The notes beneath the pieces were generated by a model. It saw only the letters and a program-made list of their open reading frames with translations, was not told where the DNA came from and made no database searches. Source: Strongylocentrotus droebachiensis (Eukaryota; Echinodermata; Echinoidea; Camarodonta; Strongylocentrotidae). From it: a stretch of DNA of 64,000 nt. The translations under genes and the position numbers were made by a program. The stretch is taken from positions 248,001-312,000 of the forward strand of contig JAVYIG010001586.1 of NCBI GenBank assembly GCA_035222895.1, read 5' to 3'. Shown here piece after piece: positions 25,842-37,480 of this stretch (the first letter of the stretch is position 1; every line of letters starts with the position of its first letter).

Positions 25842-26185
25842 AGCGTTGGTCACAACCGACCGTGCGTGTTTTTAGTCCGTACGGTTTTTGGGGAGGCCAC
25901 GGCCGCCACGTTTTTCTGAAAACGTAGGGAGGGAGTGGCAAAGGGTGTAGAGGTCAGTGGGGAGTACCGGCAACACACGTCACACGCACTGGGGGTGAAT
26001 CGGTAGCCCGAACGCAGCCCGAACGCAGCGAAAGTTCCTCGTCTACTAAAAGTGCTACGGTGTGTCTGCGTGCTCCCAAATCCGTACGGAGGCGGCACTC
26101 TCCACGTACGGTTACTCAAATTTTGCCCACGTTTTTGCACGTAGACAGCACGCACTTGTAAGTACGGCGGGATGTGACCACCGCA
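25842..26185. mobile_element. 344-bp Harbinger-like MITE
   Basis: The left end agcgttggtcacaaccg and the right end (reverse complement tgcggtggtcacatcccg) form TIRs of about 17 bp. Both ends are flanked by TTA (25839-25841 and 26186-26188). A 3-bp TTA/TAA target duplication is typical of the PIF/Harbinger superfamily. The element is GC- and CpG-rich relative to its AT-rich surroundings and has internal gtccgtacgg/ccgtacgga palindromes. The 101-codon minus frame inside it is a by-product of this composition. Confidence 0.75.
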
Positions 26186-27561
26186 TTAGGGACAAAGGAT
26201 TCTAAGACAAGCAAAATCTAATGCATAGGAATAGTTTGGGTTAGGTTGGGTTCATCTACATTGTACATGTATGTACCCTAATACAACTTGTGAATATTAC
26301 TCCAGAATATATAATAATATATAATAAATATATAATTCTTAAAAGGAAGAACATCTAAGGACAGTCTTGACAATGACCCCCCTCCCCCCCCCCCCTCCAA
26401 TACAGAATAAAAACAGACTTCCAAAGACATGTGTTCATGTACATGGTAGCTTCTATAGGACACATACTGTACTATGTACATGTACATGTAGTCTACAACA
26501 TTATGCCATCTTTTTGTTGAAAATTGAAAAAGAGCCCCAATAAAAAGGAGGAAAATACAGGTACTTTGATTTCTCTAAAAAAATCTATATACATGTAGCT
26601 GGTGTGACCTTAAAACCAACACCTTAACAAAGGCTCAGCATGAAGTGTGGTATGTGACAAACAACATTCTTATCTGTGATAATCCCAAGCCCACTCAAAT
26701 CTTAACAATTGAATCATTCAAATGTTACAAATAAACTTTTCCAGTATTTGAACCTTTTAAAATCAGTAAATGACTCTACATGTAAACGTATCTCTGCATA
26801 ACTAAACAGTGAACACTCCTTTTTGAAACAATTTTTTTTTTATTTGATCACATAGTTAACTTTTGAAACAACATTCAACCAATCTTAGAATAAAATTGTA
26901 TCCCAATATTAAAAGTTTTAAAAGTTTTATGTGCTTTACAAAACATTCGCTTTATTCGTTTGTAATCATTTTGCTATCTCTGTAACAGCACAATACCGAG
27001 TGGCTAATTTGATATTCAAATGAATTCCTCAATATTTTGTTATTTTTTCTTTTACTTTAAAGTACTTTAGAAAGAATACATGTACATTTTTCTTTTCAGG
27101 TAGGCTTATTTTGTTACAGAGGAAGTATCCGTTTTTTATGCTACATGTACTGTATACAATTATGAATTATCCAAAGGTAACTATCTATCAGATCTCATGT
27201 TTACATCAACAATGCTACCCGCACCCTGGGTTATTATTTGTAAACAATAGTATGTATACTTCCTTATTTCTACAGAAATATGTGTTTTCTGCAAGAGTAT
27301 GTATAGAATGTTTATACCAAATAATGCAAATTGATGATTATTGGAAAAACCCACTTTCTAAAAATATCCACAATTCCCTTATTTGCTTTAATAATAATCA
27401 ACTTAATTTGTTTACGTCTTTGGCTTTGCTTCATTTCATGTACAGGATGAATACAGCAGTTAAAAATCAGACTCAAAGTATATTTATAACATTTGGCCAG
27501 TTCCCTTCAACCATGTTCACCGGCTTATTCATGCTTCGAATTACATCAAATTTATTATTTT
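26186..27561. other. AT-rich non-coding stretch
   Basis: Contains a C-run near 26380-26396 and an acatgtacatgtacatgta run near 26475. The 153-codon frame at 27111-27572 is very AT-rich, starts at TTG, runs straight into the adjacent transposon and resembles no family I know. Confidence 0.55.
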
Positions 27562-28209
27562 TAGTGCTGTAACATCACGGATATCTCAAATTCCGTTTAA
27601 CCGCCAGTCAAAACGGGACGGTTTTCGGTTAAACGATTAAAAAAATTTTTTTTTTTTTGCAGACTCTGTCTGCAGCAAGCCAGGTCCGTGTGAAAAAGCG
27701 GGAAGGACTTTCATTTAACTGTGAGGTGCAGTTGAAGGCGCCGATTTGTGCTTGTGAACTAGTCACAAATAATAGTAACAATGTCGTTTTTAGAAGAATG
27801 TGTAAGATCATTAATGTAAATTTTAAAAAAGTAGAGGTCCTAGGATAGAACCTTGTGGAACACCATGTGTAAAAAAATTGATGAATTATTATTATGAACT
27901 ACATATTGAGATCTATTACAAAGATTACTTTCAAACCAAGATGACAGACAAATTGGAGTGTTGTTCTAGTTTCCGAATGGTGAGTCATCACACCGATTAC
28001 TGAGCCTGAGAGACATTGCCAGGCATAGTGCAAAATTAAAAAAAAAAATATATAAAAAAAAAAATTAAAAAAAAAATTAAAACAAAAAAAAAATAAATAA
28101 AAAAAAAATAAAAAAAAAAAAAAACGGGAAAACGAAACCGTCCAATTAAAAACGGAATCCGCCATGGGCGGTAGGATACCGGACGGTTAAACGTTTGACT
28201 ACAGCACTA
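27562..28209. mobile_element. 648-bp non-autonomous hAT element carrying an RT fragment
   Basis: The ends TAGTGCTGTA and TACAGCACTA are flanked by an exact 8-bp direct repeat, attatttt, at 27554-27561 and 28210-28217, which identifies a hAT insertion. Subterminal cggttaaacg/cgtttaaccg words also mirror one another. From about 27800 to 28025 it contains a minus-strand LINE reverse-transcriptase fragment homologous to the one in the TA-flanked elements at 16.8 and 23.2 kb (caaggttctatcctagg region), followed by A-rich sequence. No transposase is encoded. Confidence 0.9.
27800..28025 (-). pseudogene. LINE reverse-transcriptase fragment inside the hAT element
   Basis: Read on the minus strand, the region contains the WF-S-L-R-Q-V block and the GVPQGSILG block of non-LTR reverse transcriptase, with substitutions and length changes. 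It is co-linear with the fragments in the TA-flanked TIR elements but lacks their termini. It is therefore a fragment shared between two different DNA-transposon families and not a nested copy of the whole element. Confidence 0.75.
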
Positions 28210-28217
28210 ATTATTTT

Positions 28218-30270
28218 ACTGCTACATGAATAGAAAACAGAAATAAAAATCAAATGAATAACAGCACTACTTTTAAAATACGTCATGATAAAGCTTTCAA
28301 ATTGAACAAATTGACATCCTATGAAAGAATGTCCTGTATGATTGAAAAATGTTGTCGAATGTTGAATGTCCTCTACAACATGAACGACCCAGAACAAACG
28401 TGATTACACCTGATTTACAAAATTGAAATATGAAATGCACCAAGTCTGGATACCAGACTAAAGACCATTAGTGGAATTTTTGTCTTTCTTCCTAAGGTTC
28501 AGCTAGCACAGCTGGGGGTGTTTAGCTAGACTGCTTCTAGATTTCTAGATTCCCCGCTGTTCAAAAATAGAGAGGACCCTTCTGCCTTGTGTGGGGTGGG
28601 TAAATGTATAATATAACTCACTGAACTGCATGTAAAGCATATATCTTTTATACCCGCATGTTTTTGTTTAGTTCTGTCGCCTCACTGTTATTTGTTCGTT
28701 ATTTGCCCACATTTCGCATTGCAGCCTTGTCTATTCAGAAAAGATTCATGTACTTCCCATCCCTCGGTACTTTACTGCATGTACAGTGTGGGTTATTAGG
28801 TATGAAGACAAAGGAGATGCAATGAAATTAAACGGTGAACACAAGGTTCGCTGGTTTGCAATACTGTATGCACTATGCAGTCAATGAAGTTTTGCCACAC
28901 ATCCAATCTACAGGGTTATGATATAATTTTGTATTCCCTAAGTGATATGGTCATAGTGAAAGTTAATATAATTTGCTGCCCTCTATATTGCTGTACTTTT
29001 GCCGACAATGATTTTTGTTTTTGTTTTTCAAATGTACATGTAGTTTTTCTCACTCAGCAACAAGATCACATGATCAGCATCACGTAGGAAATAGTGACGA
29101 TATCTCCTACCAGAAATACAAACAAATTAATCATACAAACAAATTAATCTTGCAAAATGTAATGCTTTAAATGCCATATTCCACAGACAGGGACTTTCCC
29201 CAAAATTGGGTAAAATGTGCTGGTAGTGCATGTGAAATTCTAGTTTTCATCCTTCTCATATCTAGTATTTTTTATGTCCTACTGCTCTGTAGAAGCATTC
29301 ATGTGTATTCGCCATCAGTTGGTCATAACTGACCTACAGATATACGGTACAGCGTTGAGTTTTGCAATGCATCATGAAAGCGTATAAACTACGTTATACC
29401 CAGAGAGTCTAGATATAACATTCGCCAACATTCAGCAACACTTCCCACGCCTTTTTTCACTAAACTAATCACTATTTTCATAATTTCAGCAACAAATTGG
29501 CAGTGCAAAATCATGGGGGTCCTGAAATTAAATGACTCCTAAACTTGACTTCAGATATGTGGTAAGATTAATAACTAGTGCTGTAAGTCAGATGCTATGT
29601 TTGTGTTCGGTTCGGTAGAGTTCGGCAATTTTTCACCCGAACTTGGTTCGGTTCGGGGTTCGGTAATATAATAGCAAGCAGCGTTATAGCCACGGCGGTC
29701 GGCAGGCCTGCCGGGCCCGACCAGCACGGAGGACCTCTGCACACTGCTTCCGATCAGTACGAATTTCACATTAAAAACTGCTCTTAGCGTAATTATTTGT
29801 GAAGAAAAATACTACTTACATTCGTATTTCCGTCTTGAATCGTGTTTTATTTTCAATTTTAAAAGAATCATGTTTTCAATTTGTCAAATGATATTTTTTA
29901 AAGATTTTCCGAGACGGTTGTTGTTAGAGTCATGAAAGCTGCCATCTTGAATATAAATTCCGGCTCGTCAATAACTGTTTTTTATAAGTTTTAATTTTAA
30001 TAGGAAAAATATAAAATCCCTATTTTTGCTTAATAAATAAATACCATACTATAATATATATTTATTTTATTATTTATATTGTAAAATTTGTCCGATTTTG
30101 TTACAATTAAAATATTAATTTTTTTGTTGAATGGGTTTGAGCTGAACATATTTTGACCACGCACATGTATTCTTGTTTGTGGCTTGCGATCGCGACGTAG
30201 CCTGGTCAGGATTTGGGATTTAAATGGCGCCAGTGAAGTCGCGCCCACCACTGGATAGGCATAAATCACA
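28218..30270. other. Non-coding stretch
   Basis: Unique AT-rich DNA. TAGTGCTGTA at 29576-29585 followed by repeated ttcggttcgg words resembles one hAT end, but I found no matching right end or 8-bp duplication. A GC-rich stretch at 29680-29740 contains the ggcaggcctgcc palindrome. Confidence 0.5.
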
Positions 30271-30359
30271 AAGGCAAAATGATTATAACGAAAAAACTGT
30301 GCATGTCATTACGAACTCGTAGCTCGTGCACAGTTTTTCCGTTATAATCATTTTGCCTT
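30271..30359. repeat. Near-perfect 33-bp-arm hairpin
   Basis: Bases 30271-30303 pair with 30327-30359 with a single mismatch, leaving a loop of 23 bases. The arms start aaggcaaaatgattataacg. There are no transposon-like flanking duplications that I can see. Confidence 0.9.
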
Positions 30360-30671
30360 CGGCGTAGACTAGAAGGGATGAGATTTAGATGGCCTTATGC
30401 GCAGTGAGAGTTTAAACCACCGCTGCAAGATTTTTATCATGGATTTCGATTTTGACCCATAATTTCCTAAAAAATGGACCATTAAACGGAATATTTCAAT
30501 CAAGTTGGTAAGTGGAACCGAAGTAGTTAAGCATATACCTAATTTACAATATAAAATTCAGCGGATATGCATTCTGTGAAAGGAGTAATTCGGGGATAAG
30601 TTTTGCAAGTGTTGTGTACTGATTTGCCCACATAACCCTACACACTTCGCGGGATAGTCTGTTTCGGTCTC

Positions 30672-30898
30672 TAAAGAGAGAGCCGACCGTACCCCAATAA
30701 GAGGCTAACGAACGAAAGAGACGAAAAATTCGGTCTAGATCTAGGCTAGACCGAATTTTCCGTCTCTTTCGTTCGTTAGCCTCTTAATCTTATTGGGGTA
30801 GGGTAGGCCGGCTCTCTCTTTAAAGAGAGAGCCGGCCGACCCTACCCCAAAAAGAGGCTAACGAACGAAAGAGACGGAAAATTCGGTCTAGATCTAGG
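30672..30898. repeat. Alternating forward-inverted-forward palindrome array
   Basis: One module of about 65-75 bp (accccaataagaggctaacg, then aacgaaagagacg, then ttcggtctaga) occurs three times in alternating orientation. The first junction is centred on tctagatctaggctaga near 30740. The second is centred on ctctctctttaaagagagag within a perfect 32-bp palindrome at 30806-30837. The whole block could extrude as tandem cruciforms. It has no coding frame. Confidence 0.88.
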
Positions 30899-31280
30899 CA
30901 TGCAGGCATAGCAGAGGATCTAGAAGTGGGGTATGCCTTTCTTTAAATGTATGGTTTTATGAATTATGGACTGTCACTATTGAATGAACAGAATCACATT
31001 TTTAATTTTAGACACCCTGGGGCACCTGGTTCAAAACAAAAACATGCCATTGATGCCCGAACATTGATGGCATGCGAAAGTACACTGGTACTCGCACCAA
31101 TTTTGTAATGATTATCATTAGATCTAAGCCTTTAGTCTATTTATTTTTTCACTTTCGATGTTGTTGATATCCATTCCAACACTCGGAAACACTCACTAGC
31201 CTAGAGTCTACTCACTTGCTCACACATTCACTGCACTGCACTGCCACTAGTCAGTGCATGCAATTCGCAAGTGGACTCAC

Positions 31281-31740
31281 CTTATCTCGGAAAAAAGAAG
31301 AAGATGGGAACGCCTTTTCTGACTGTCAGGGAGTTCGTCTTCTTGCTCCAGCTCCCAGGTAACAAATGATTATCGGTCACAATCAAACGTCTATAGACCC
31401 ACGCTCAAACAGAATTCAAACTTGGAAAAGAACTCGGGCGACTGGGCATCTTTCATCACCAATTAGAATTTGTACAAACGGGTTTGGTACCACTAGATTC
31501 AAAACAGTAGCACCGGTACAGTACGTATACGAGGCGCAGCGCAGGCGACTAGTCTCGATCGCAATCGTATGAGATGCGGCGCGGCATATATGCACGGCTT
31601 GCTCGCTCCGCACACAGTCACAGGTCAGTGGTATAATATACAGCAGCAAAATCCGCCGAAGAGATTGAGAAAGGTTCACCATTCCATTACCGTGGACTGT
31701 AATACTTCCGGTTTGATGTTGAGGACGATTCGATAACTCT
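31281..31740 (-). promoter_or_regulatory. Promoter-like CpG-rich block with possible non-coding first exon
   Basis: The region is CpG-rich (gcggcgcggc, gaggcgcagcgcaggcgac) within AT-rich DNA. It contains an ETS-type site, accggaagt, on the minus strand near 31705. Its left edge on the minus strand has a consensus donor, GATAAG|GTGAGT (intron from 31280). Minus-strand frames near the donor are short, so it would be a 5' UTR exon. On the plus strand, an ATGG in good context at 31304 opens 18 codons before a CCAG|GTAACA donor-like site. I cannot decide which strand, if either, is used. Confidence 0.35.
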
Positions 31741-31847
31741 ACGGGGAGGTCAAAAGCAGAGGGAAGGGGATTCGATGACCTACAGATTTTCCTTTTTCTC
31801 TTCCTTTTTTGTCAAGTAGTCTATAGCATACATTATGGAACACAAGC

Positions 31848-32197
31848 CAGTGGCGGATCCAGGGGGGGGGGGGGGGGGCGGCCCCCTCCCATGGGAAAAA
31901 AACAGGTAAAAACACGTTAATTTTACCTGATTTGGAGACGGGCCCCCTCCCCTGGTGTTCAAGGGAGAGAGAGAAGGGGGGGGGGGGGGGCGGTGCGATT
32001 CTCACATTTTCGAGGGCAAAACAAAACAAAACAAAAATTAGTCCTCACTACCCAAATTTTCAGTCTTTTCAGGTGCCCTTATTTTGTCTAATGACTCCAA
32101 AGTTTGGGTAATTATTTTTGGGGCCTACTTTGAATATGCTTAATTGTGTATTGCCATGTGCAGTTGCCTCCGTGTCCCCTTCTTGGATCTGCCACCG
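31848..32197. mobile_element. Degenerate TIR element with CAGTGGCGGATCC end
   Basis: The left end cagtggcggatccagg and the right end (reverse complement cggtggcagatccaag) are imperfect TIRs around a 350-bp body with long G-runs near 31862 and 31977. CAGNGGCGGATC termini are known from hAT-type elements. I do not see a clean 8-bp duplication, so this copy is old or the edges are slightly different. Confidence 0.6.
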
Positions 32198-32579
32198 TTT
32201 AAGCTACACCCCCCCCCCCCAAGTTTATTACCAGTTAAAAAAAAGTGCCCATTAAAATGTCCAACGAATATTTTAGAACCCAAAAGGGACTTTAAAATTT
32301 GAAAACCTTTGGTCCCTGCTTGTCAGAGACTCTTTCTAAAACAAAAAGGTGTCTGACCTTCTCCAGTAGCCTATATTTTTCATCGCATATATTTTTCTTT
32401 TGGTACCCAAACATACAATCGGTTTTCTTGAAAGTGAAACTCGTACAATGCAACGACTTTTTGTTACTTAATAAAAGTTAAATGCTGTTGCTACAGTTTA
32501 TCAATGATACATGTAACAAAATAAAACTAGATTTCATTCCAAGGATGATTCATAATTATGCTTGATTAGTGAGTGTAGT

Positions 32580-33084
32580 TTGAGTTCGAGTTTATTAACT
32601 ACAATAACAATAAAAACAAGTAAAACGTAATTTATCAATCATAATTACATAAAATATAACAATATAACACAAGATAAATAACATCACATGAATAAGATAA
32701 ACAATGTTTTACAAAGTATGTTTTTATACACAATGAAAGAAAATATTTTGTCTACACTTTTGTTGTTAAAGGGGGTACCACAATTTAACACACGTGCTAG
32801 TCGAGTCTGGTTCCCTGTCTTTGGCAAGAATTTTGAAACTTTTTTTTTTTTTACTATACTATATTATAACATAAACTGTATAATGAAAGTAAACAAGGAA
32901 ATAGAATAGTCATTAAGAAATATTCCTTACTTAATAATATGCATGTTAGTATGTCGACTCCCGTCTCAGAACAAAAAATAAATAAAAAATACATCATTAT
33001 CTAATGTTCTAATGAGCTGATCTTTTTACAAATTCTCTAATCTGAGATTTCATATTTGCCATTTCAAGAAGTCTTAACTTTTGT
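32580..33084 (-). repeat. 3' untranslated remnant of a LINE
   Basis: AT-rich sequence lying directly downstream, on the minus strand, of the decayed LINE coding region that ends at 33085. The left boundary near 32580 is estimated from the change to gtttattaactacaataac-type sequence common at LINE 3' ends; I could not define a target duplication. Confidence 0.5.
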
Positions 33085-33840
33085 TTAACTCAAAGTATTT
33101 AGATGATTCATTAACCCCTTACGTAAAGCATTTTTAGATCTTTTTGCTCTTAAATCATAATATGGTATACTATTCCATATTTTCACGCCCATAATGATAT
33201 TTGAAATTGACCTTGTGTGGTTTTGCATTTAGGCAGATATAGTTGTCCATGTTCTTTACCTGACAGTATTCAACTAAGGAGTGAGGAACATTGTCATTTA
33301 ATAAGTCATAGATGAAGGTTCAGACAGATAGGAAATGAAAGTTATAAATATTTAAAACTTTTATCTTTTGGCGGAACAGGGGTTCCGAGTGGGTACCACT
33401 TGGGCTAAAGGTTATCGCTCTCATCGCCATTTTCTGGGTGAGGAAAATACAATTCAAGTTGGTTTTGTATCTGGTTCCCCTGCATACTTCAATTCCCTGC
33501 AAAATATGTGGCTGGTTTAACGCTTTGTATAATAGCGCTAAAGCGTTCTGTGGGACATAATGCCTTATTCTGAACAAAATTCCGACTTATGAACGAATAT
33601 TTCGATTTACCATTTTTATATGTTTAATCCATGTGAGATGCTTATCAATTTGTAGTCTTACAAAAGGTGCTTTATCTACTTCAAGTAATTAGTTCCAGAG
33701 TATTTCGAGAGCGCCCTTTATTTTGAACGGATCTCCTTTTGCCCTTTATCATAAAATTTGATTTGCTTAGATTAGTTGTGACCTTGTTAAATCGAATTAT
33801 ACTTTTAATTAATACTTTAAAAGAACATCAAAACCAAATA
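33085..33840 (-). pseudogene. C-terminal part of a CR1/Jockey-like LINE ORF2, inactivated
   Basis: Read leftward on the minus strand, segments in shifting frames give NLSKSNFMIKGK (near 33790), then VDKAPFVRLQIDKHLTWI, then LFRIRHYVPQNALALLYKAL, then GIEVCRGTRYKTNLN, and finally GVKIWNSIPYYDLRAKRS, ending at a TAA at 33087-33085. This order (KLSLNxxKTN, HLTW, LYxSLIxP, GI-VWG-T, WNSIP) is the reverse-transcriptase thumb and C-terminal tail of non-LTR retrotransposons. Frameshifts and an in-frame stop show that it is dead, and it is truncated at the 5' end like most LINE copies. Confidence 0.85.
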
Positions 33841-34549
33841 GTCATAATTAAAATTGATATGCAAATCTGAACAACAAAACCATGAATGCTTTAATTAAAT
33901 GAGCACATAGACTAATTTACAAGTAACATGCGCCTACTCACTATAAAGGCCTGAAATTCTTAATAGAATAAGAAATGATCATTGGATCTTGAAATGTTAT
34001 AGTCTATGCAGACAGTACGATTGAACCAAAGTCGATGCCAATATTGAGGAAAGGTTTTTTTTTTCCTTTTATAGTGACTATTATTATCTTCTATCAAAGA
34101 TGCAACAAAATGGATATAAGGTGGTGGTGAGTGTGTGTGGGAGGGTGGAGTTAGGTGATCATTTTTGGGCCCAACTGTTATTAGAACGGTAAATGTTAAA
34201 TATAGGCAAAAGCTGTCACTGGTTACAATGATCGCTTTCAAAACAAACAAACAAACAATTCCACACACACAGGGGCGCTAGACCTTTTTCAGTGGGGGGG
34301 GGGGGGGGGGTGTAGAGGCCAACAATTATTACCGACAAAACTAGCGACCAATTACCGACAAAATTAAATGTCCAATATCTACAAATTTAACCCTATAAAC
34401 CCGAGGCCGAAGGCTAAATTGTTTTTCCTATGGACTGTCTATAGTACTTGCATATGCGCAAATAATCATTTTCCTCGACGACATAAATATACGAATTATT
34501 TCGTCAACTTAGTCAACATCAAAGCTGTATATTTTAATGCAGGTGCGGA
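33841..34549. other. Non-coding stretch
   Basis: AT-rich sequence with an aaacaaacaaacaaac run near 34240 and a G-run near 34298-34311. No supported gene. Confidence 0.5.
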
Positions 34550-34609
34550 GCTAGGATCTCATTTTAGGGAGGGGTGGTAGTGAGCAGGCGAATTGCCTAA
34601 AGAGCGCTC

Positions 34610-37060
34610 ATTAGGGGGTGTGGGTGATAGGCCTCTAAATTATTAGGAAAAGAAGACGATTTATTGTACCTTTCTCGACTGTTAATCCTTGTCTAAATGA
34701 AGTCCCCCCCCCCCTCCCGTGCGAAGCGCGAAAGCTTTGACGTTTCATTAAATTATTATGAAAAGAAGAAGATCTGCTGTACTGTTCTCTACTGTTAATC
34801 CTTGTCTGAATTCAGTTTCTCCCCCTCCCGCGCGAAGTGCGGAAGTTTTGGCGTTTCATTAAATTGTTAGAGAAAGACGACGATTCGTTGAACCGTGCTC
34901 GATTCTTAATCCTTGTCTGAATGAAACTTTCCCCTCCGCGCGAAGCGCCGAAATTTTGACGTTTCATTAAATTATTAGAGAAAGAAGACGATTCGTTGTA
35001 TCGTTCTCTACTCGTCTAAATGAAGTTTTCTCCCTTCGCGCGTAGCGCTGATTTTTTGGCGTTTCATCACAATATAGAGAAAGGAAGACGATTCGTCGTA
35101 CCGTTTTCGACCCTTATTACTCCCTATGCATCTGAATTCAGTTTCCCCCTCTCGCGTGAAGCGCGGAAGCTTTGACGTTTCATTAAATTATTAAAGAAAG
35201 AAGACGATTCGTTTGTACCGTTTTCGACTCTTAATAAGCCCTATTTGGTGTACTGTTTTCGACTCGTAATCTGTATCTGAATTCAGTTGTCCCCCTTCCG
35301 CGCGAAGCGCGGAGGTTTTGACGTTCCATTAAATTATTATGAAAGAAGACGATTTGCTGTACCGTTCTCGACTGTTAATCCTTGTCTGAATTCAGTTCTC
35401 CTCCTCTCGCGCAAAGCGCGGAAGTTTTGACGTTTCATTAAATTATTTGAGAAAGAAGACGATTCGTTTGTACCGTTTTCGACTCTTAATAAGCTCTATT
35501 TGGTGTACTATTTTCGACTCTGTTTTCCACGTTTTAATCCTTATCTGAAATGAGTTGTCGTTTCATTAAATTATTAGAGAAAGTAGACGATTCGTTGAAC
35601 CGTGCTCGACTCTTAATCCATGCCTGAATAAAGCTTCCCCCTCCCGCGCGAAGCGCGCAAATTTTGAAGTTTCATTAAATTATTAGAGAAAATGATGATT
35701 CGTTGTACCGTTTTCGACTCTTAATAAGCCCTATTGTCTGAATTAAGTTTCCCCCTCTCGCGCAAAGCGCGGAAGCTTTAACGTTTCATTAAATTATTTG
35801 AGAAAGAAGACGATTCGTTTGTAACGTTTTCGACTCTTAATAAGCTCTATTCGGTGTACTGTTTTCGACGTTTTAATCCTTATCTGAAATGAGTTGTCGT
35901 TTCATTAATTTCAGTTGGCGTTTCATTAAATTATTAGAGAAAGTAGACTATTCGTTGAACCGTGCTCGACTCTTAATCCATGCCTGAATAAAGCTTCCCC
36001 CTCCCGCGCGAAGCTCGCAAATTTTGACGTTTCATTAAATTATTAGAGAAAGAAGACGATTCGTTGTACCGTTTTCTACTCTTAATCCATGCCTGAATAA
36101 AGCTTCCCCCTCCCGCGCGAAGCTCGCAAATTTTGGCGTTTCATTAAATTATTAGAGAAAGTAGACGATTCGTTGAACCGTGCTCGACTCTTAATCCATG
36201 CCTGAATAAAGCTTCCCCCTCCCGCGCGAAGCGCGCAAATTTTGAAGTTTCATTAAATTATTAGAGAAAATGATGATTCGTTGTACCGTTTTCGACTCTT
36301 AATAAGCCCTATTGTCTGAATTAAGTTTCCCCCTCTCGCGCAAAGCGCGGAAGCTTTAACGTTTCATTAAATTATTTGAGAAAGAAGACGATTCGTTTGT
36401 AACGTTTTCGACTCTTAATAAGCTCTATTCGGTGTACTGTTTTCGACGTTTTAATCCTTATCTGAAATGAGTTGTCGTTTCATTAATTTCAGTTGGCGTT
36501 TCATTAAATTATTAGAGAAAGTAGACTATTCGTTGAACCGTGCTCGACTCTTAATCCATGCCTGAATAAAGCTTCCCCCTCCCGCGCGAAGCTCGCAAAT
36601 TTTGACGTTTCATTAAATTATTAGAGAAAGAAGACGATTCGTTGTACCGTTTTCTACTCTTAATCCATGCCTGAATAAAGCTTCCCCCTCCCGCGCGAAG
36701 CTCGCAAATTTTGGCGTTTCATTAAATTATTAGAGAAAGTAGACGATTCGTTGAACCGTGCTCGACTCTTAATCCATGCCTGAATAAAGCTTCCCCCTCT
36801 CGCGCGAAGCGCGCAAATTTTGACGTTTCATTAAATTATTAGAGAAAGAAGACGATTCGTTGTACCGTTTTCGACTCTTAATAAGCCCTAATATTATTGT
36901 CTGAATTCAGTTTTCCCCTTCCGCGCAGAGCGCTGATTTTTTTTTTTTTTGGGGGGGGGGGGGGGGGCGTTTCATCACAATAATATAGAGAAAGGAAGAC
37001 GATTCGTCGTACCGTTGTTGACTCTTAAACCTTGTTTGAATTTAGTTTCCCCGAAAATTT
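34610..37060. repeat. ~110-bp satellite array with 578-bp higher-order repeat
   Basis: Each unit has the order gtttcattaaattattagag, aaagaagacgattcgttg, taccgttttcgactcttaat, ccctcccgcgcgaagcgcgg. The last part is a hairpin (ccgcgc-gaa-gcgcgg). About 20 units are present, with variants (gtagac, catgcctgaataaag). A block of several units repeats almost exactly: the segment starting attttgaagtttcatt at 35661 recurs at 36239, 578 bp later. Near 36938-36967 a T-run and a G-run interrupt a unit. Confidence 0.92.
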
Positions 37061-37159
37061 TAAACCTCTGATTTTTTAGCTGATATTATAGGAAAGTGAA
37101 ACAGCTGACCCGACATAGCAACATATTTACCCGTGTCTTTCTTGCTCCCTCGACGAGAC

Positions 37160-37480
37160 GACTCCACTCAATAACCCCTTTCTCTCTTTTACTCCCACTC
37201 CTCCTCTCTCAGGATCTTACCTCTCCTCTCTCTCCTCTCTTTCACCCCCGTTTCTTTTGTTTCCATTTTACTCTCTTTTTCTCTGTTTTTCTCCCTTTTC
37301 TTTCTTTTCCTTTTTTTCCTCTCCTCCCTCTTTTTCTTTTTTCTCTTTCATTCTTCTCTTCTATTTCCTTTCTTTTCCTTTCTTTCCTTTCTTTTCCTTT
37401 CTTTCTTTTCTTTTCCTTTTCTTTTTTCTTTTCTTTCCCGTTCCCTCTCTTTTTTTCCCTCCCCCTTTTCTCTTTTTTCC
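37160..37480. repeat. Polypyrimidine (C/T) tract
   Basis: About 320 bp made almost only of C and T on the plus strand. It gives Phe/Leu/Ser-rich or Lys/Arg/Glu-rich pseudo-frames on the two strands. Such a tract can form triplex (H-) DNA. Confidence 0.9.

Noticed and set aside
27111..27572. 153-codon plus-strand frame
   Set aside because: AT-rich, TTG start, residue mix of random AT-rich DNA, and it runs into the end of a hAT element.
29576..29740. hAT-like left end TAGTGCTGTA with ttcggttcgg repeats
   Set aside because: No matching right end or 8-bp target duplication found.
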